Assembly (NCBI GenBank): GCA_947624385.1
Contig: CANQJZ010000006.1
Coordinates: 1-64,000, forward strand
Source: an uncultured Oscillospiraceae bacterium
Lineage (GTDB): Bacteria > Bacillota > Clostridia > Oscillospirales > Oscillospiraceae
DNA: 64,000 nucleotides
Direction of reading: 5' to 3'
A program made the position numbers and the translations under genes. The notes below the pieces were generated by a model. The model had not been told where the DNA came from. It made no database searches and saw nothing but the letters and a program-made list of their open reading frames with translations. This document shows positions 22,447 through 31,274 of this stretch, piece after piece (position 1 is the first letter of the stretch; each line of letters begins with the position of its first letter).

Positions 22447-24929
22447 CCGGCCTGTTTTTGCAGGTGCTGCGCCTGAGCCTGCTGGCCGGACCGGTGCTGC
22501 TGGCGGTATTGCTCATGCGCTATGCCCTGCGGCGGGCGCCCAAGTGGCTCAGCTGCGCCCTGTGGGGTCTCGCGGCCCTGCGGCTGGTCTGCCCCTTCAC
22601 CCTGCCAAGCCCCCTGAGCCTCCAGCCCAGCGAGGCGCGCCTGGACCAGGTGGTGACGGACATTACCCGGGCCCGGATAGAGTATGACACCCCCGGCTAC
22701 GGCTCCCCCGGCTACCGCTGGACGGAGTTTGTGGACGGCCTGGCCGACGCCGACGCAAATACGGACGCCGCCCAGCCCCCGGAACCTGTCCAGCCGGACA
22801 CGAGCCCGGTCGAGCCCGTGACAGACGCGGAAACCGCGCCCCAGCCGGCAGCGCCAGCCTCCTGGGCAAGGCCCCTGAGCATCGCGTGGCTGATAGGCGC
22901 GGGCGTCATGGTCCTGTACGGCGCGGTCAGCTACCTGCGTCTGCGCCGCCGGGTGCGCACGGCCGTGCGCTGGAAAGAGGACCTGTGGCAGTGCGAGACG
23001 GTGGACGCCCCCTTCGTGCTGGGCGTTTTCCGGCCTCGGGTCTACCTGCCCTTCTATATGGACCCGGCGGCCGCCGAACAGATCGTCGCCCACGAGCGGG
23101 CGCATATCAAGCGGCATGACCAGATCACCAAGGTATTCGCCTGGCTGCTCTTAAGCGTGTACTGGTTCCATCTGCCCCTCTGGGGCGCGTATATTTTGCT
23201 GTGCCGGGACATCGAGCTTGCCTGTGACGAGCGCGTGATCCGGGACATGTCCGACCAGGCCCGGCAGCGGTACGCCCGCGCCCTTCTGGACTGGGGCGTG
23301 GAAAAGCCTGGCCTGGCCGCCTGCCCCCTTGCCTTTGGCGAGGTGGGACTCAAAGAAAGGATCAAAACTGTGATGCGATACAAAAAACCGGCCCGCTGGG
23401 CCTCCGCGCTGGCCGTGGCGCTCATCGCCGCCAGCGGCGTATGTCTCATGACCAGCCCCGTGGCCCAGGCCGTGGGCACCGGACCCAATATCCCCACGGA
23501 GGAAACAGATCATTTGGCCGACGCCCAGGCCGCACAGGAAAAACTGCTCCAGGCCGCCGAGAGCGCCGAACAGGCCCTGGCCGCCGCCCGCGAGGAACAG
23601 GAAAAGCTGGCCCTGGCCGCCGCCCAGGCGGAACGGGAAGCGCCCGAGGCCGCGCCCATCCTGACCGTCCGGCCACGGGACGTGACCGCCGACGAGGCGA
23701 AAACCATCGCCGCCGCCATCTTCGGCGACGGGCCGTTTTATGAGGACGTCGGCTGGACAAAACAGGCGCTGACGGCGGCCATCGAGTGGACGGAGCGGTA
23801 TCTGGCCGAGGCCCGGGAAAGTGGGGACGAGCGGGCCATCGGCGAGGTCACCGCCAGGCTGGCGGACCTGCGGCGGCAGTACGCGGCCGCCCCGGACGAG
23901 TCGGAGCGCACGCCCTGCGACTGGACGTTCCGGCCTCTGGACGGCAGCGACTATGACATGGCGATCCGGGCCAGCGCGTCTCTGGACGGCGGGGACTACG
24001 CCATCGAGGTCCGGAACGCAAACTGGCCGGACATGCCCAACATGCACAGTCTGTTCATCGTCCGGCTGGACGACGGCCGTCGGTACGCCGCGTCCGCCGC
24101 GCCCACCCAGACCGAACTGGACGCCGCCGCCGAACGGGCGGACGGCTGGCTGGGGAAGATGGGGCTTGAGAACTGGGCCATCGTGTCCGCCGAGGCGGCG
24201 GACGGCGGCGTCATCGTCACCGCACAGCCCTCTTACAACGGCGTGGCGCAGCTGCCCTTCGACTGGTGGCACGACCCTCCCGCCGACCAGACGCTCTCGT
24301 TCAACTTTTACGCTGACGGCACGCTTCTGTCCGCCCTGTACAGCTCGCCTATGGAGGTCGTGGCCTCTCAGGCGCAGGAGACGCTCCTGAGTCGGTCCGA
24401 GGCGCTGACGAAAGCGGGGCTGGAGGACAGCGCGGCGGAGCTGGACTGGCGGTTCTGCTATACCCGCGTGCCCGACGCCGACGGCTCCGGGGACTATCAT
24501 CTGGTCCCCTCCTATCGCGCCGGCTATGTCAGCGAGGACGCGGGCGGCGGCGTGGTCATCGTCAGCGCCGTGGACGGCTCTCTCATCGCCGACACCCGCC
24601 CGACCGGGACACAACCGCCTGACGCTACCCCCACCCCGGCCCCGGAGGTGGCGGACCTGGCGGTCCTGAACGGGGACGAAAACTATGTGGAGATCGGGGA
24701 CCGGTTCTCCCTGCCCGCCGGACAGAGCATCGACCTGTACGCCGCCTGGTATCCCCAGACGCCCGCCACGCCAACGTGGACCGTGGACGACGAGGCCGTG
24801 GTGCGCATCACGCCGGACGAGGACGGCGTGCGCTGCCATTGCGAGCTTGTGGGCCAGGCCGGAACCGAAACGGTGCTGCACGTGCAGGTAAACGAAAAGC
24901 AAAAAGACATCCGGGTCATCATCACGTGA
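22440..24929 (+). CDS. M56-family sensor metallopeptidase (BlaR1/MecR1-like)
   Basis: 829 residues, starting at a GTG inside the repressor gene. Several membrane helices lie in the first 330 residues, with the zinc protease site HERAHIKRHDQ near residue 220 and the second metal ligand region CRDIELACDERVIRDMSD. A last helix near residue 325 leads to a large outer part: a coiled coil rich in AAEQ repeats (residues about 355-405), two PepSY-like or unassigned regions, and a C-terminal Ig-like (BIG2-like) domain from about 730. It lacks the penicillin-binding domain and the SxxK/SxN motifs of BlaR1, so beta-lactam sensing is unlikely; the signal is unknown. Confidence 0.85.
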   Translation: MLTGLFLQVLRLSLLAGPVLLAVLLMRYALRRAPKWLSCALWGLAALRLVCPFTLPSPLSLQPSEARLDQVVTDITRARIEYDTPGYGSPGYRWTEFVDGLADADANTDAAQPPEPVQPDTSPVEPVTDAETAPQPAAPASWARPLSIAWLIGAGVMVLYGAVSYLRLRRRVRTAVRWKEDLWQCETVDAPFVLGVFRPRVYLPFYMDPAAAEQIVAHERAHIKRHDQITKVFAWLLLSVYWFHLPLWGAYILLCRDIELACDERVIRDMSDQARQRYARALLDWGVEKPGLAACPLAFGEVGLKERIKTVMRYKKPARWASALAVALIAASGVCLMTSPVAQAVGTGPNIPTEETDHLADAQAAQEKLLQAAESAEQALAAAREEQEKLALAAAQAEREAPEAAPILTVRPRDVTADEAKTIAAAIFGDGPFYEDVGWTKQALTAAIEWTERYLAEARESGDERAIGEVTARLADLRRQYAAAPDESERTPCDWTFRPLDGSDYDMAIRASASLDGGDYAIEVRNANWPDMPNMHSLFIVRLDDGRRYAASAAPTQTELDAAAERADGWLGKMGLENWAIVSAEAADGGVIVTAQPSYNGVAQLPFDWWHDPPADQTLSFNFYADGTLLSALYSSPMEVVASQAQETLLSRSEALTKAGLEDSAAELDWRFCYTRVPDADGSGDYHLVPSYRAGYVSEDAGGGVVIVSAVDGSLIADTRPTGTQPPDATPTPAPEVADLAVLNGDENYVEIGDRFSLPAGQSIDLYAAWYPQTPATPTWTVDDEAVVRITPDEDGVRCHCELVGQAGTETVLHVQVNEKQKDIRVIIT

Positions 24930-24982
24930 AAAAAGGAAGAGGATCAAATATCTCTCCCTCCGTCGCGGCTAGCGCCGCGCCA

Positions 24983-25010
24983 CCTCCCTCGTCAGAGGGA
25001 GGCTTTTTTT
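24983..25010 (+). terminator. terminator of the blaI/blaR1-type operon
   Basis: CCTCCCTC pairs with GAGGGAGG around GTCA, followed by C and seven T. Confidence 0.8.
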
Positions 25011-25022
25011 AATGAATTTTCC

Positions 25023-25052
25023 TTATAAAAAGGCCCCCTCTGACGAGGGGGC
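25023..25052 (-). terminator. terminator of the DUF4364 gene
   Basis: On the minus strand GCCCCCTC and GAGGGGGC pair around a four-base loop and are followed by CTTTTTATAAGG. It is the mirror part of the repeat unit at 24948-25089. Confidence 0.75.
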
Positions 25053-25096
25053 TGTCAGCGCCTTTGGCGCTGACTGAGGGAGAGAATATAAATAAG

Positions 25097-25618
25097 TTAT
25101 TCTCCCGTCAGTATTTCCACGACCCGGTTATAGATATCCTCCGCGTTGGCCCGGAAGCGCTTTTCGATGACCCTGGCCTGGTCCTCGTCCGGCACGGCCA
25201 GGCGGATGGACACGATCTCCCGCACGCCGTCTGAAAGCCGCATGCTCACGGTCCTGCTGCCCCTGGGGCCGTGCTCCAGGTCCGTCTCGATCATGCTGGA
25301 CCGGCGCATGGACGCCGCCACGGGGGCGGTGAGCCGCTCGGCCTTAGCCCGGACCGTGTAGGGCAGACTGCTGGCCACGGTGTTCACGTTCCGGCGGCCC
25401 TTGTCCGTGATGGCGTACTTGCCGCCCGTTTCCTCGATATGCCCGGTCTCGACCAGCTCGGCCAGGCAGTCCGTGTAGTCGAACCATGTGAAGCCCCCGT
25501 CAAACAGCGCCAGGTCCGACAGCGTGACCGCCTCCACCGGTCCAGGCAGCTTTTCCAGTATGAACAGGATGAGTATCTTGATGTCCAGCTTATCCCGTAT
25601 AAATCCCAGATGTTCCAT
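25097..25618 (-). CDS. DUF4364 family protein
   Basis: 173 residues. The N-terminal half looks like a winged helix (DIKILILFILEKLPGPVEAV, CLAELVETGHIEETGGKYAI), and the C-terminal half is mixed with a basic patch. The family is widespread in Clostridia next to varied genes and is thought to be regulatory by fold; no target is known. The start is the only good ATG, with AGAGAG just upstream. Confidence 0.85.
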   Translation of the reverse strand: MEHLGFIRDKLDIKILILFILEKLPGPVEAVTLSDLALFDGGFTWFDYTDCLAELVETGHIEETGGKYAITDKGRRNVNTVASSLPYTVRAKAERLTAPVAASMRRSSMIETDLEHGPRGSRTVSMRLSDGVREIVSIRLAVPDEDQARVIEKRFRANAEDIYNRVVEILTGE

Positions 25619-25640
25619 AGCTCTCTTCCCCCCCTGCCCT

Positions 25641-25670
25641 ATTTTAGCACAGTTGGTCCTGTCCTTACAA
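25641..25670 (-). promoter_or_regulatory. promoter of the DUF4364 gene
   Basis: TTGTAA, 18 bases, TAAAAT on the minus strand, about 25 bases before the start. Confidence 0.45.
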
Positions 25671-25753
25671 GGTCATTTCACATTTGCCGGCCTGTGGCAT
25701 AGACTGTACTGAAACGGCCGGCGCGCCCGGCCAGCAAGACAGGAGGTATCAGC

Positions 25754-26569
25754 ATGGCGGACAGCCAGGATCGCACCGAAGCCGTGTGCATCCATACAAG
25801 GAAAATATACGACAGCTGCCGCGACAAGGACTGCGTGGAGGACCTGCGGGTGTATCCCACCGTCAGTTCCCAACCCTACATAGAGAGCGCGTTCAGCGTG
25901 CGGCCCACGGGGGTCACACTGCTGTTTGCGGATGTGGACGTTGACGAGATAAGCTTCAACCGGGGCTACTACACCGTGGACGTGACCTACTTCTACGAGG
26001 TCAGCGGCACCACCTTCCCCGGCGAGAACCCGGTGAACGGCCTGTGCGTGTTCAACAAACGCGTCATCCTCTTTGGCAGCGAGGGCTCCGCCAAGGTGTT
26101 CAGCTCCGACGGCACCTTTGCCGACAGCTACTCCCAGCCCATCGGCGTGGTGGAGTGCGTGGACCCCATCGCCCTGAACATGAAGGTGGCGGACGCCTGC
26201 CCCACGGGCCTGATGGCGGACATCTCCGCCATACCCGCCGCCATCCTGGCCCACTTCGGCGAGGACCTGGTGCTGACGGACGGCAGCCGCATATGGCTGA
26301 CCACCCTGGGGCAGTTCTCCATCATCCGCCTGGAGCGGGACAGCCAGCTGGTCGTACCGGTCTACGACTACTGCCTGCCCGACAAGGACTGCGTGTCCGG
26401 CTCCGAGGACGACCCCTGCACGCTCTTTTCGAGGATACGTTTCCCGGTGGAAGAGTTTTTCCCGCCCGACAGCATCGACGCGGCGGAGGACTACCGCTCC
26501 GCCATCCAGAATCTCAACACCACGCCGTCCCCCACGGTCGTCCCGGCCAACGGAAACGGCAGCAACTGA
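25754..26569 (+). CDS. conserved clostridial protein of unknown function
   Basis: 271 residues, no signal peptide or membrane helix. The N-terminus, RTEAVCIHTRKIYDSCRDKD followed by CVEDLRVY, and the segment NKRVILFGSEGSAKVFSS match what I recall of a conserved protein of unknown function in many spore-forming Clostridia. Cysteines are concentrated at both ends (CIHT, DSCRDKDC and CLPDKDCVSGSEDDPC), suggesting metal binding or disulfide links. A spore-coat role has been a guess for such proteins, not shown. AGGAGGTATCAGC precedes the ATG. A perfect 10-base hairpin follows the stop. Confidence 0.75.
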   Translation: MADSQDRTEAVCIHTRKIYDSCRDKDCVEDLRVYPTVSSQPYIESAFSVRPTGVTLLFADVDVDEISFNRGYYTVDVTYFYEVSGTTFPGENPVNGLCVFNKRVILFGSEGSAKVFSSDGTFADSYSQPIGVVECVDPIALNMKVADACPTGLMADISAIPAAILAHFGEDLVLTDGSRIWLTTLGQFSIIRLERDSQLVVPVYDYCLPDKDCVSGSEDDPCTLFSRIRFPVEEFFPPDSIDAAEDYRSAIQNLNTTPSPTVVPANGNGSN

Positions 26570-26578
26570 AAAGATCAC

Positions 26579-26612
26579 GGCCTGTTGCATCTGACGCAAC
26601 AGGCCTGACCAT
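26579..26612 (+). terminator. stem-loop after the conserved clostridial gene
   Basis: GGCCTGTTGC pairs with GCAACAGGCC around a seven-base loop, then TGACCATTT. The T-tract is weak. Confidence 0.55.
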
Positions 26613-26632
26613 TTGCGTCAGGCCGTCGGCGA

Positions 26633-26661
26633 TTGATTTTCCACGCCCTATATGATAGAAT
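26633..26661 (+). promoter_or_regulatory. promoter of the hybrid kinase operon
   Basis: TTGATT, 17 bases, TAGAAT, about 70 bases before the kinase ATG. Confidence 0.55.
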
Positions 26662-26731
26662 AAATTCGTATTATTATAAAATCTGTATATAATGCGCCAT
26701 CCTTATAAAGCGAAGGAGCAAAAGCCTTCCT

Positions 26732-29680
26732 ATGAAAAACACCAGAAAACTTCTGCTGTCGGTCCTCATGGGCGTGGTCGGCGTGGCCGTGGTCCTGATC
26801 GGGGTCATTTATTTTCGCTTCATCTCCCAGCGGATCTACGAGGACAGCACCGGCCACCTGGAGGAGATATACGGCCAGGTGAACCGCTCCTTCGGCCTGT
26901 TTATGGAGCGGAACTGGGGCCTTCTGAACAGCTTCGACGCCTACTTCACCCTGGCGGAGGAGACGGACGGCACCGCCATTGGCGAGTTTATCTCGGCCAA
27001 AAAGGACTACTGGGGCTTTTCGGAGTTTTACTTCCTGACCGACGACGGCGAGAGCATGACGGTCTCCGGCCAGACCGGTTCCATGGACCTGGGGGATGCC
27101 AGGGACCTGCTCATGGACCGGCGGGAGCCGATCATGGTCGGCCAGACGCTGCCCGACGGCAGGGAGATCACCGTGTTCGCCGCCCCGGCCCGGTCCGGGA
27201 CCTATAATGATTTCGATTTTGACGCCATCGCCGTGAGCTACACCAACGCGGACCTGGCCGCCTCGCTGGAGGTGGACGCCTTTTCCGGGCAGGCCAAGTG
27301 CTTTGTGATACACCATGACGGAAGCGTTCTTCTGTCCACCCAGACCGGCGGCAGCGTGTTCGCCAATTACCTGACGTACCTGAAAGCCGTGTCCGACATG
27401 GACGAGGCGGGCTTTGAGAAGATGCAGAGCGATTGGCGCGGCGGCGTCTCGGGCCTGGTGCAGTGCAAGCTGGGCGGCGTCAGCCACTGCATCCTCTACC
27501 AGAGCGTGGGCTATCAGGACTATATCCTGCTGAGCGTGGTGCCCCGCAGCGTGGTCAGCGCCGGCTTTTTGTCGGTGCAGCAGACCACCATCGCCGTGCT
27601 GGCGGTGGTCTTCCTGCTGATCGGCGCCATGGCCATCGCCCCTATCCTTCTGCGCAGCCGCCGGCAATCCCGCATGAACCGGACGGAGCTTCGGTACCGG
27701 GAGCGGATGTTCGACGTGCTCAGCAGCAGCGTGGACGACATCTTCCTGATGCTGGACGCGGCCAACCAGCGGGTGGACTACATCAGCCCCAACATCGAGC
27801 GGCTTCTGGGCATCCCGGTGAAGGAAGCGTTGAAGGACATCCGGGTCATGGAAAAATGCGCCGTCAACTATAACGTGGTCATCCCCAGGGAGGTTCTGGC
27901 GGCCATCCCCCTCAACGGCAACAAATACTGGGAGTGCGAGTATATGCACCAGACCACCGGCGAGCGGCGCTGGTACAGGATGACGGTGTATCACATGAGC
28001 ATCCAGGAGGTGGAGAAATTCATCATCGTGCTGTCGGACCGGACGGTGGAGCAGCAGATGAACCAGCAGCTCCAGGAGGCATTGGACGCCGCCCAGAGCG
28101 CCAACGAGGCCAAGAGCAACTTCCTCAGCAACATGAGCCACGATATCCGCACGCCCATGAACGCCATCGTGGGCTTTTCGGTGCTGCTGGAAAAGGACGC
28201 GGACGACCCGGAAAAGGTTCGGGAGTATACCCGCAAGATCACCGCGTCCAGCCACCATCTTTTGAGCCTGATCAACGACGTGCTGGATATGTCCAAGATC
28301 GAGAGCGGCAAGACAAGCCTCAACGTGGACAGGTTCAGCCTGCCGGAGCTGCTGGACGAGCTCAATATCATCCTGCTGCCCCAGGCCAGGGCAAAGGAGC
28401 AGACCTTCACCACCCATGTCCAGGGCGCGCCCCCGGAGCAGATCATGGGCGACAGGCTGCGCCTGAACCAGATCCTGATCAATCTTCTGTCCAACGCCAT
28501 CAAATACACGCCGGAGGGCGGCAAGATCGATTTCGTGGTCAGCGAGCTGCCCGCGGCCGCGCCCCAGTACGTGAAGCTGCGCTTCACCGTGCGGGACAAC
28601 GGCATCGGCATGAGCGAGGATTTCCAGAAGGCGGTCTTCGACCCCTTCAGCCGGGAGATCAGCTCCGTCACCAACAAGATACAGGGCACGGGCCTGGGCA
28701 TGGCCATCACGAAAAACCTGGTGGACCTGATGGGCGGCATCATCCAGGTAGACAGCCGCCTTGGCCAGGGCACCACCTTCACGGTGGAGCTGAGCTTTGT
28801 TCTGCCGGAGCAGGACCGGTCGGGGGACTGGTTTCGCCAGCGCATCGGCCGCATGCTGGTGGCGGACGACGAGGAGGACATCTGCCTGGACGTGCGGGCC
28901 ATCATGGCCGACGCGGGCGTGGACGTGTCCTACGTGACGGACGGGGCCGCCGCCGTGGAATCGGCCGCGGAGGCCCACAGCCGGGGCGAGGATTTCCATG
29001 TCATCCTGCTGGACTGGAAAATGCCGGGCATCGACGGCGTGGAGGCCGCCCGCCGGATACGCCAACGGGTGGGCGAGCACGTGCCCATTTTGGTGCTGAC
29101 CAGCTATGACTGGGCCGAGATCGAGCAGGAGGCCCGCCGGGCCGGTATCAACGCCTTTATGCCCAAGCCCTTCTTCGCCTCCACCTTCCTGCAGGCCATC
29201 AAGCCGCTGTTCGCGGAGCAGACCGCGCCCCAGGAGGGGCCCTCGGAGGGTCCGGCGCCGGACGCGCTGCGCGGGCGGCTGTTCCTGGTGGCGGAGGACA
29301 ACGAGATGAACGCGGAGATCCTCACGGAGCTGCTGGACATGGAGGGCGCCAGCTGCGAGCTGGCGGTGAACGGCAAGCAGGCCGTGGAGATGTTCGCCGC
29401 GTCGGAGCCGGGCCATTACGACATGATCCTCATGGACGTGCAGATGCCGGTGATGAACGGCTACGAGGCCACGCGGGCGATACGGGCCGGTTTGCATCCC
29501 GAGGCCCGGACCATCCCCATCGTGGCCATGACCGCCAACACCTTCGCCGAGGACGTGCGCAACGCCCTGGACGCCGGCATGGACGGGCACCTGGGAAAGC
29601 CCGTGGATATGGACGCCGTACGGGAGCTGGTGGGCCGGCTTCTGCACAGGACACCGACAGAGGGGAGTGAGGCAGAATGA
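26732..29680 (+). CDS. hybrid sensor histidine kinase with two receiver domains
   Basis: 982 residues. A first membrane helix (about 8-30), an extracytoplasmic sensor of about 250 residues, a second helix near 285-310 and a PAS-like region (about 325-440) precede the HisKA domain NFLSNMSHDIRTPMNAIVGF with the phosphorylatable His near 470. The ATPase domain shows NLLSNAIKYTPEGG, DNGIGMSEDF and GTGLGMAI. Receiver 1 (VADDEED, ILLDWKMPGIDG) and receiver 2 (VAEDNEMN, ILMDVQMPVMNG) each keep the acceptor Asp and a Lys further on. There is no HPt or DNA-binding output, so the final target is elsewhere. Its last four bases overlap the solute-binding lipoprotein gene. Confidence 0.94.
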   Translation: MKNTRKLLLSVLMGVVGVAVVLIGVIYFRFISQRIYEDSTGHLEEIYGQVNRSFGLFMERNWGLLNSFDAYFTLAEETDGTAIGEFISAKKDYWGFSEFYFLTDDGESMTVSGQTGSMDLGDARDLLMDRREPIMVGQTLPDGREITVFAAPARSGTYNDFDFDAIAVSYTNADLAASLEVDAFSGQAKCFVIHHDGSVLLSTQTGGSVFANYLTYLKAVSDMDEAGFEKMQSDWRGGVSGLVQCKLGGVSHCILYQSVGYQDYILLSVVPRSVVSAGFLSVQQTTIAVLAVVFLLIGAMAIAPILLRSRRQSRMNRTELRYRERMFDVLSSSVDDIFLMLDAANQRVDYISPNIERLLGIPVKEALKDIRVMEKCAVNYNVVIPREVLAAIPLNGNKYWECEYMHQTTGERRWYRMTVYHMSIQEVEKFIIVLSDRTVEQQMNQQLQEALDAAQSANEAKSNFLSNMSHDIRTPMNAIVGFSVLLEKDADDPEKVREYTRKITASSHHLLSLINDVLDMSKIESGKTSLNVDRFSLPELLDELNIILLPQARAKEQTFTTHVQGAPPEQIMGDRLRLNQILINLLSNAIKYTPEGGKIDFVVSELPAAAPQYVKLRFTVRDNGIGMSEDFQKAVFDPFSREISSVTNKIQGTGLGMAITKNLVDLMGGIIQVDSRLGQGTTFTVELSFVLPEQDRSGDWFRQRIGRMLVADDEEDICLDVRAIMADAGVDVSYVTDGAAAVESAAEAHSRGEDFHVILLDWKMPGIDGVEAARRIRQRVGEHVPILVLTSYDWAEIEQEARRAGINAFMPKPFFASTFLQAIKPLFAEQTAPQEGPSEGPAPDALRGRLFLVAEDNEMNAEILTELLDMEGASCELAVNGKQAVEMFAASEPGHYDMILMDVQMPVMNGYEATRAIRAGLHPEARTIPIVAMTANTFAEDVRNALDAGMDGHLGKPVDMDAVRELVGRLLHRTPTEGSEAE

Positions 29681-30981
29681 ATGCACGGCGCTGTATGGCG
29701 TGGCTGTCGGCCCTGGCGGCAGCGCTGCTTTTCACGGGCTGCGGCGGCTCATCGGACGACGCCGACGCCACGCTGTCCGTCATGGGCCGGAAGAGCGATC
29801 TGAACAAAAGCTACATGACCAGCATCTTCCAGCAGTACGAACAGGCCACCGGGAATAAACTGCGCGTCATAGCCTACGAGGACGCCGACTTTGAGACCAG
29901 CGCCGAACAGGCCTTCGCCAACGGCGATGGCCCTGACGTGTTCCTGCACTTTCACAACGCGGACCTGAACCGCTTTGACGTGGCCGAAAACTTCCGCACC
30001 CTGAACGATGCCAGCTGGGTAGACGACCTGACGGACAGCGCCCGGGCCTATTGCGAGGACAAGGACGGGAACGTCCTGGGTCTGCCCTTCTGGGAAAATT
30101 CCGTCTCCGGCTGCTACTACAACAAGACCATCCTGGACAGTCTGGGGCTGAAGCCCGCCACCACCCAGGCGGAGTTTGACATGCTGTGCCAGACGCTGGC
30201 CGACATCGGCTACACGCCCATCTGCTGGCCCGCCGACGGCTGCACCTGGATGTACCAGTTCGCCATGGACCCCATCTTCGCCGACGACCCGGCCCTTCTG
30301 GAGCGGCTCAATCAAAACGAGACCGCCTACGCCGATATACCCGCCGTGACGGACATGGTCCAATGGATCGCGGACGCGGCGGAAAAGGGCTGGTTCGGCC
30401 GCGATTACATGGACATCGGCTGGGGCGATATCAGCCCCGTCATGTCCTCCGGCGGCGCGGTCATGACCTTCATCTGGGACACCTGGTTTTATACGGATAT
30501 GGCGGCGGACGGCGAATACGGCCGGGAGGACTTCGCCCTGATGCCGGTGTTCATGGACACGGCGGACGGCGGCACCTACGAGGGCGGCAACCTGAACATG
30601 ATGATGGTCAACAAAAACAGCGCCCACCTGCAGGGCGCGCTGGACTTCCTGTCCTTCTGCGCCCAGCCGGAGCACTATAACAAGGCCTTCGACGGCATAT
30701 CCACGGTGAACTGCTTCAAGGGCCAGACCACGAACATCCAGTCCCATATGGTGACGGACGCCGGCGTATCCATCGCGGCCAACGAGCGGGTGTCCACCGC
30801 CGCGTCCAAGATCGTCGGGTACAGCGCCGAGGATATGGCCAGCGCCCTGGAGAGTCTGCTCCTGGGACGGACGGACGTGACCGGCTGCGTACAAAAAATG
30901 GACGAGTACCGCATCCGACAGGCCGGCGTCCAGGGCGCGGCGGGCTTTCCAGCGCCGACAGACCAGAGCGCCAACGGCTGA
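29677..30981 (+). CDS. extracellular solute-binding lipoprotein coupled to the kinase
   Basis: 434 residues. The signal MNARRCMAWLSALAAALLFT ends with the lipobox GCGG. The mature part is a family-1 sugar-type binding protein (TSIFQQYEQATGNKLRVIAY, FANGDGPDVFLHFHNADLNR, LPFWENSVSGCYYNKTILDS). The ATG overlaps the kinase stop (ATGA), and no permease or ATPase gene follows; a terminator comes directly after. The likely role is to present a bound ligand to the kinase sensor domain, as known for some binding-protein-dependent kinases, or to serve a transporter encoded elsewhere. Confidence 0.88.
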   Translation: MNARRCMAWLSALAAALLFTGCGGSSDDADATLSVMGRKSDLNKSYMTSIFQQYEQATGNKLRVIAYEDADFETSAEQAFANGDGPDVFLHFHNADLNRFDVAENFRTLNDASWVDDLTDSARAYCEDKDGNVLGLPFWENSVSGCYYNKTILDSLGLKPATTQAEFDMLCQTLADIGYTPICWPADGCTWMYQFAMDPIFADDPALLERLNQNETAYADIPAVTDMVQWIADAAEKGWFGRDYMDIGWGDISPVMSSGGAVMTFIWDTWFYTDMAADGEYGREDFALMPVFMDTADGGTYEGGNLNMMMVNKNSAHLQGALDFLSFCAQPEHYNKAFDGISTVNCFKGQTTNIQSHMVTDAGVSIAANERVSTAASKIVGYSAEDMASALESLLLGRTDVTGCVQKMDEYRIRQAGVQGAAGFPAPTDQSANG

Positions 30982-31008
30982 TGGCCACGCGGTAACAACC
31001 AAAGCAAA

Positions 31009-31036
31009 AACCTCCGGCTTGGCCGGAGGTTTTTTT
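31009..31036. terminator. bidirectional intrinsic terminator
   Basis: CCTCCGGC pairs with GCCGGAGG around TTG, with seven T after it on the plus strand and five T on the minus strand. It ends both the kinase operon and the minus-strand surface-protein operon. Confidence 0.88.
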
Positions 31037-31042
31037 GCCTGT

Positions 31043-31231
31043 TCAGTTTTTGCCGTCGCGGCGGGTGGCGGAGCGGGCCATCTTGTCGGCCAGTTCGGCC
31101 TCAAACTCCCGCTCACGCTTCCTCTGCCGGACCACATGCGCGGCCAGGAGAATCACCACCGCCGCCAGCAGGACCAGCGCTCCCGCGTCCCACATGCAGA
31201 AACCGAATTTTGTGTGAAAAAACTCATGCAC
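31043..31231 (-). CDS. small single-pass membrane protein
   Basis: 62 residues: short N-terminal part, one hydrophobic helix (DAGALVLLAAVVILLAAHVV), then a charged tail (RQRKREREFEAELADKMARS). The start is a GTG with AAAGGA nine bases upstream. It sits 43 bases after the giant surface protein on the same strand and before the shared terminator, so the two are likely co-transcribed. No known family; a helper in export or anchoring of the large protein is inference from position only. Confidence 0.55.
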   Translation of the reverse strand: MHEFFHTKFGFCMWDAGALVLLAAVVILLAAHVVRQRKREREFEAELADKMARSATRRDGKN

Positions 31232-31274
31232 TTGCCAGTTTCCTTTCCCGCCGGCTCACCTGCCGGACCTCGGA

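Larger units (their letters stand above)
24948..25089. repeat. palindromic repeat unit with two terminators
   Basis: The ends ATATCTCTCCCTC and GAGGGAGAGAATAT are inverted repeats. Inside are a CCTCCCTC/GAGGGAGG hairpin, a GCCCCCTC/GAGGGGGC hairpin and a CAGCGCC/GGCGCTG hairpin. The core GCCACCTCCC...GGGAGGC recurs in the elements at 50983-51120 and 51743-51899, so this is a dispersed family. Confidence 0.65.

Noticed and set aside
22078..24929. A beta-lactam resistance locus
   Set aside because: The regulators are of the BlaI/BlaR1 type, but no beta-lactamase or PBP2a gene is present and the sensor lacks the penicillin-binding domain.
26648..29686. A frame of about 1000 codons antisense to the hybrid kinase
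   Set aside because: Exactly opposite a clear kinase with all motifs; composition typical of a GC-driven shadow.
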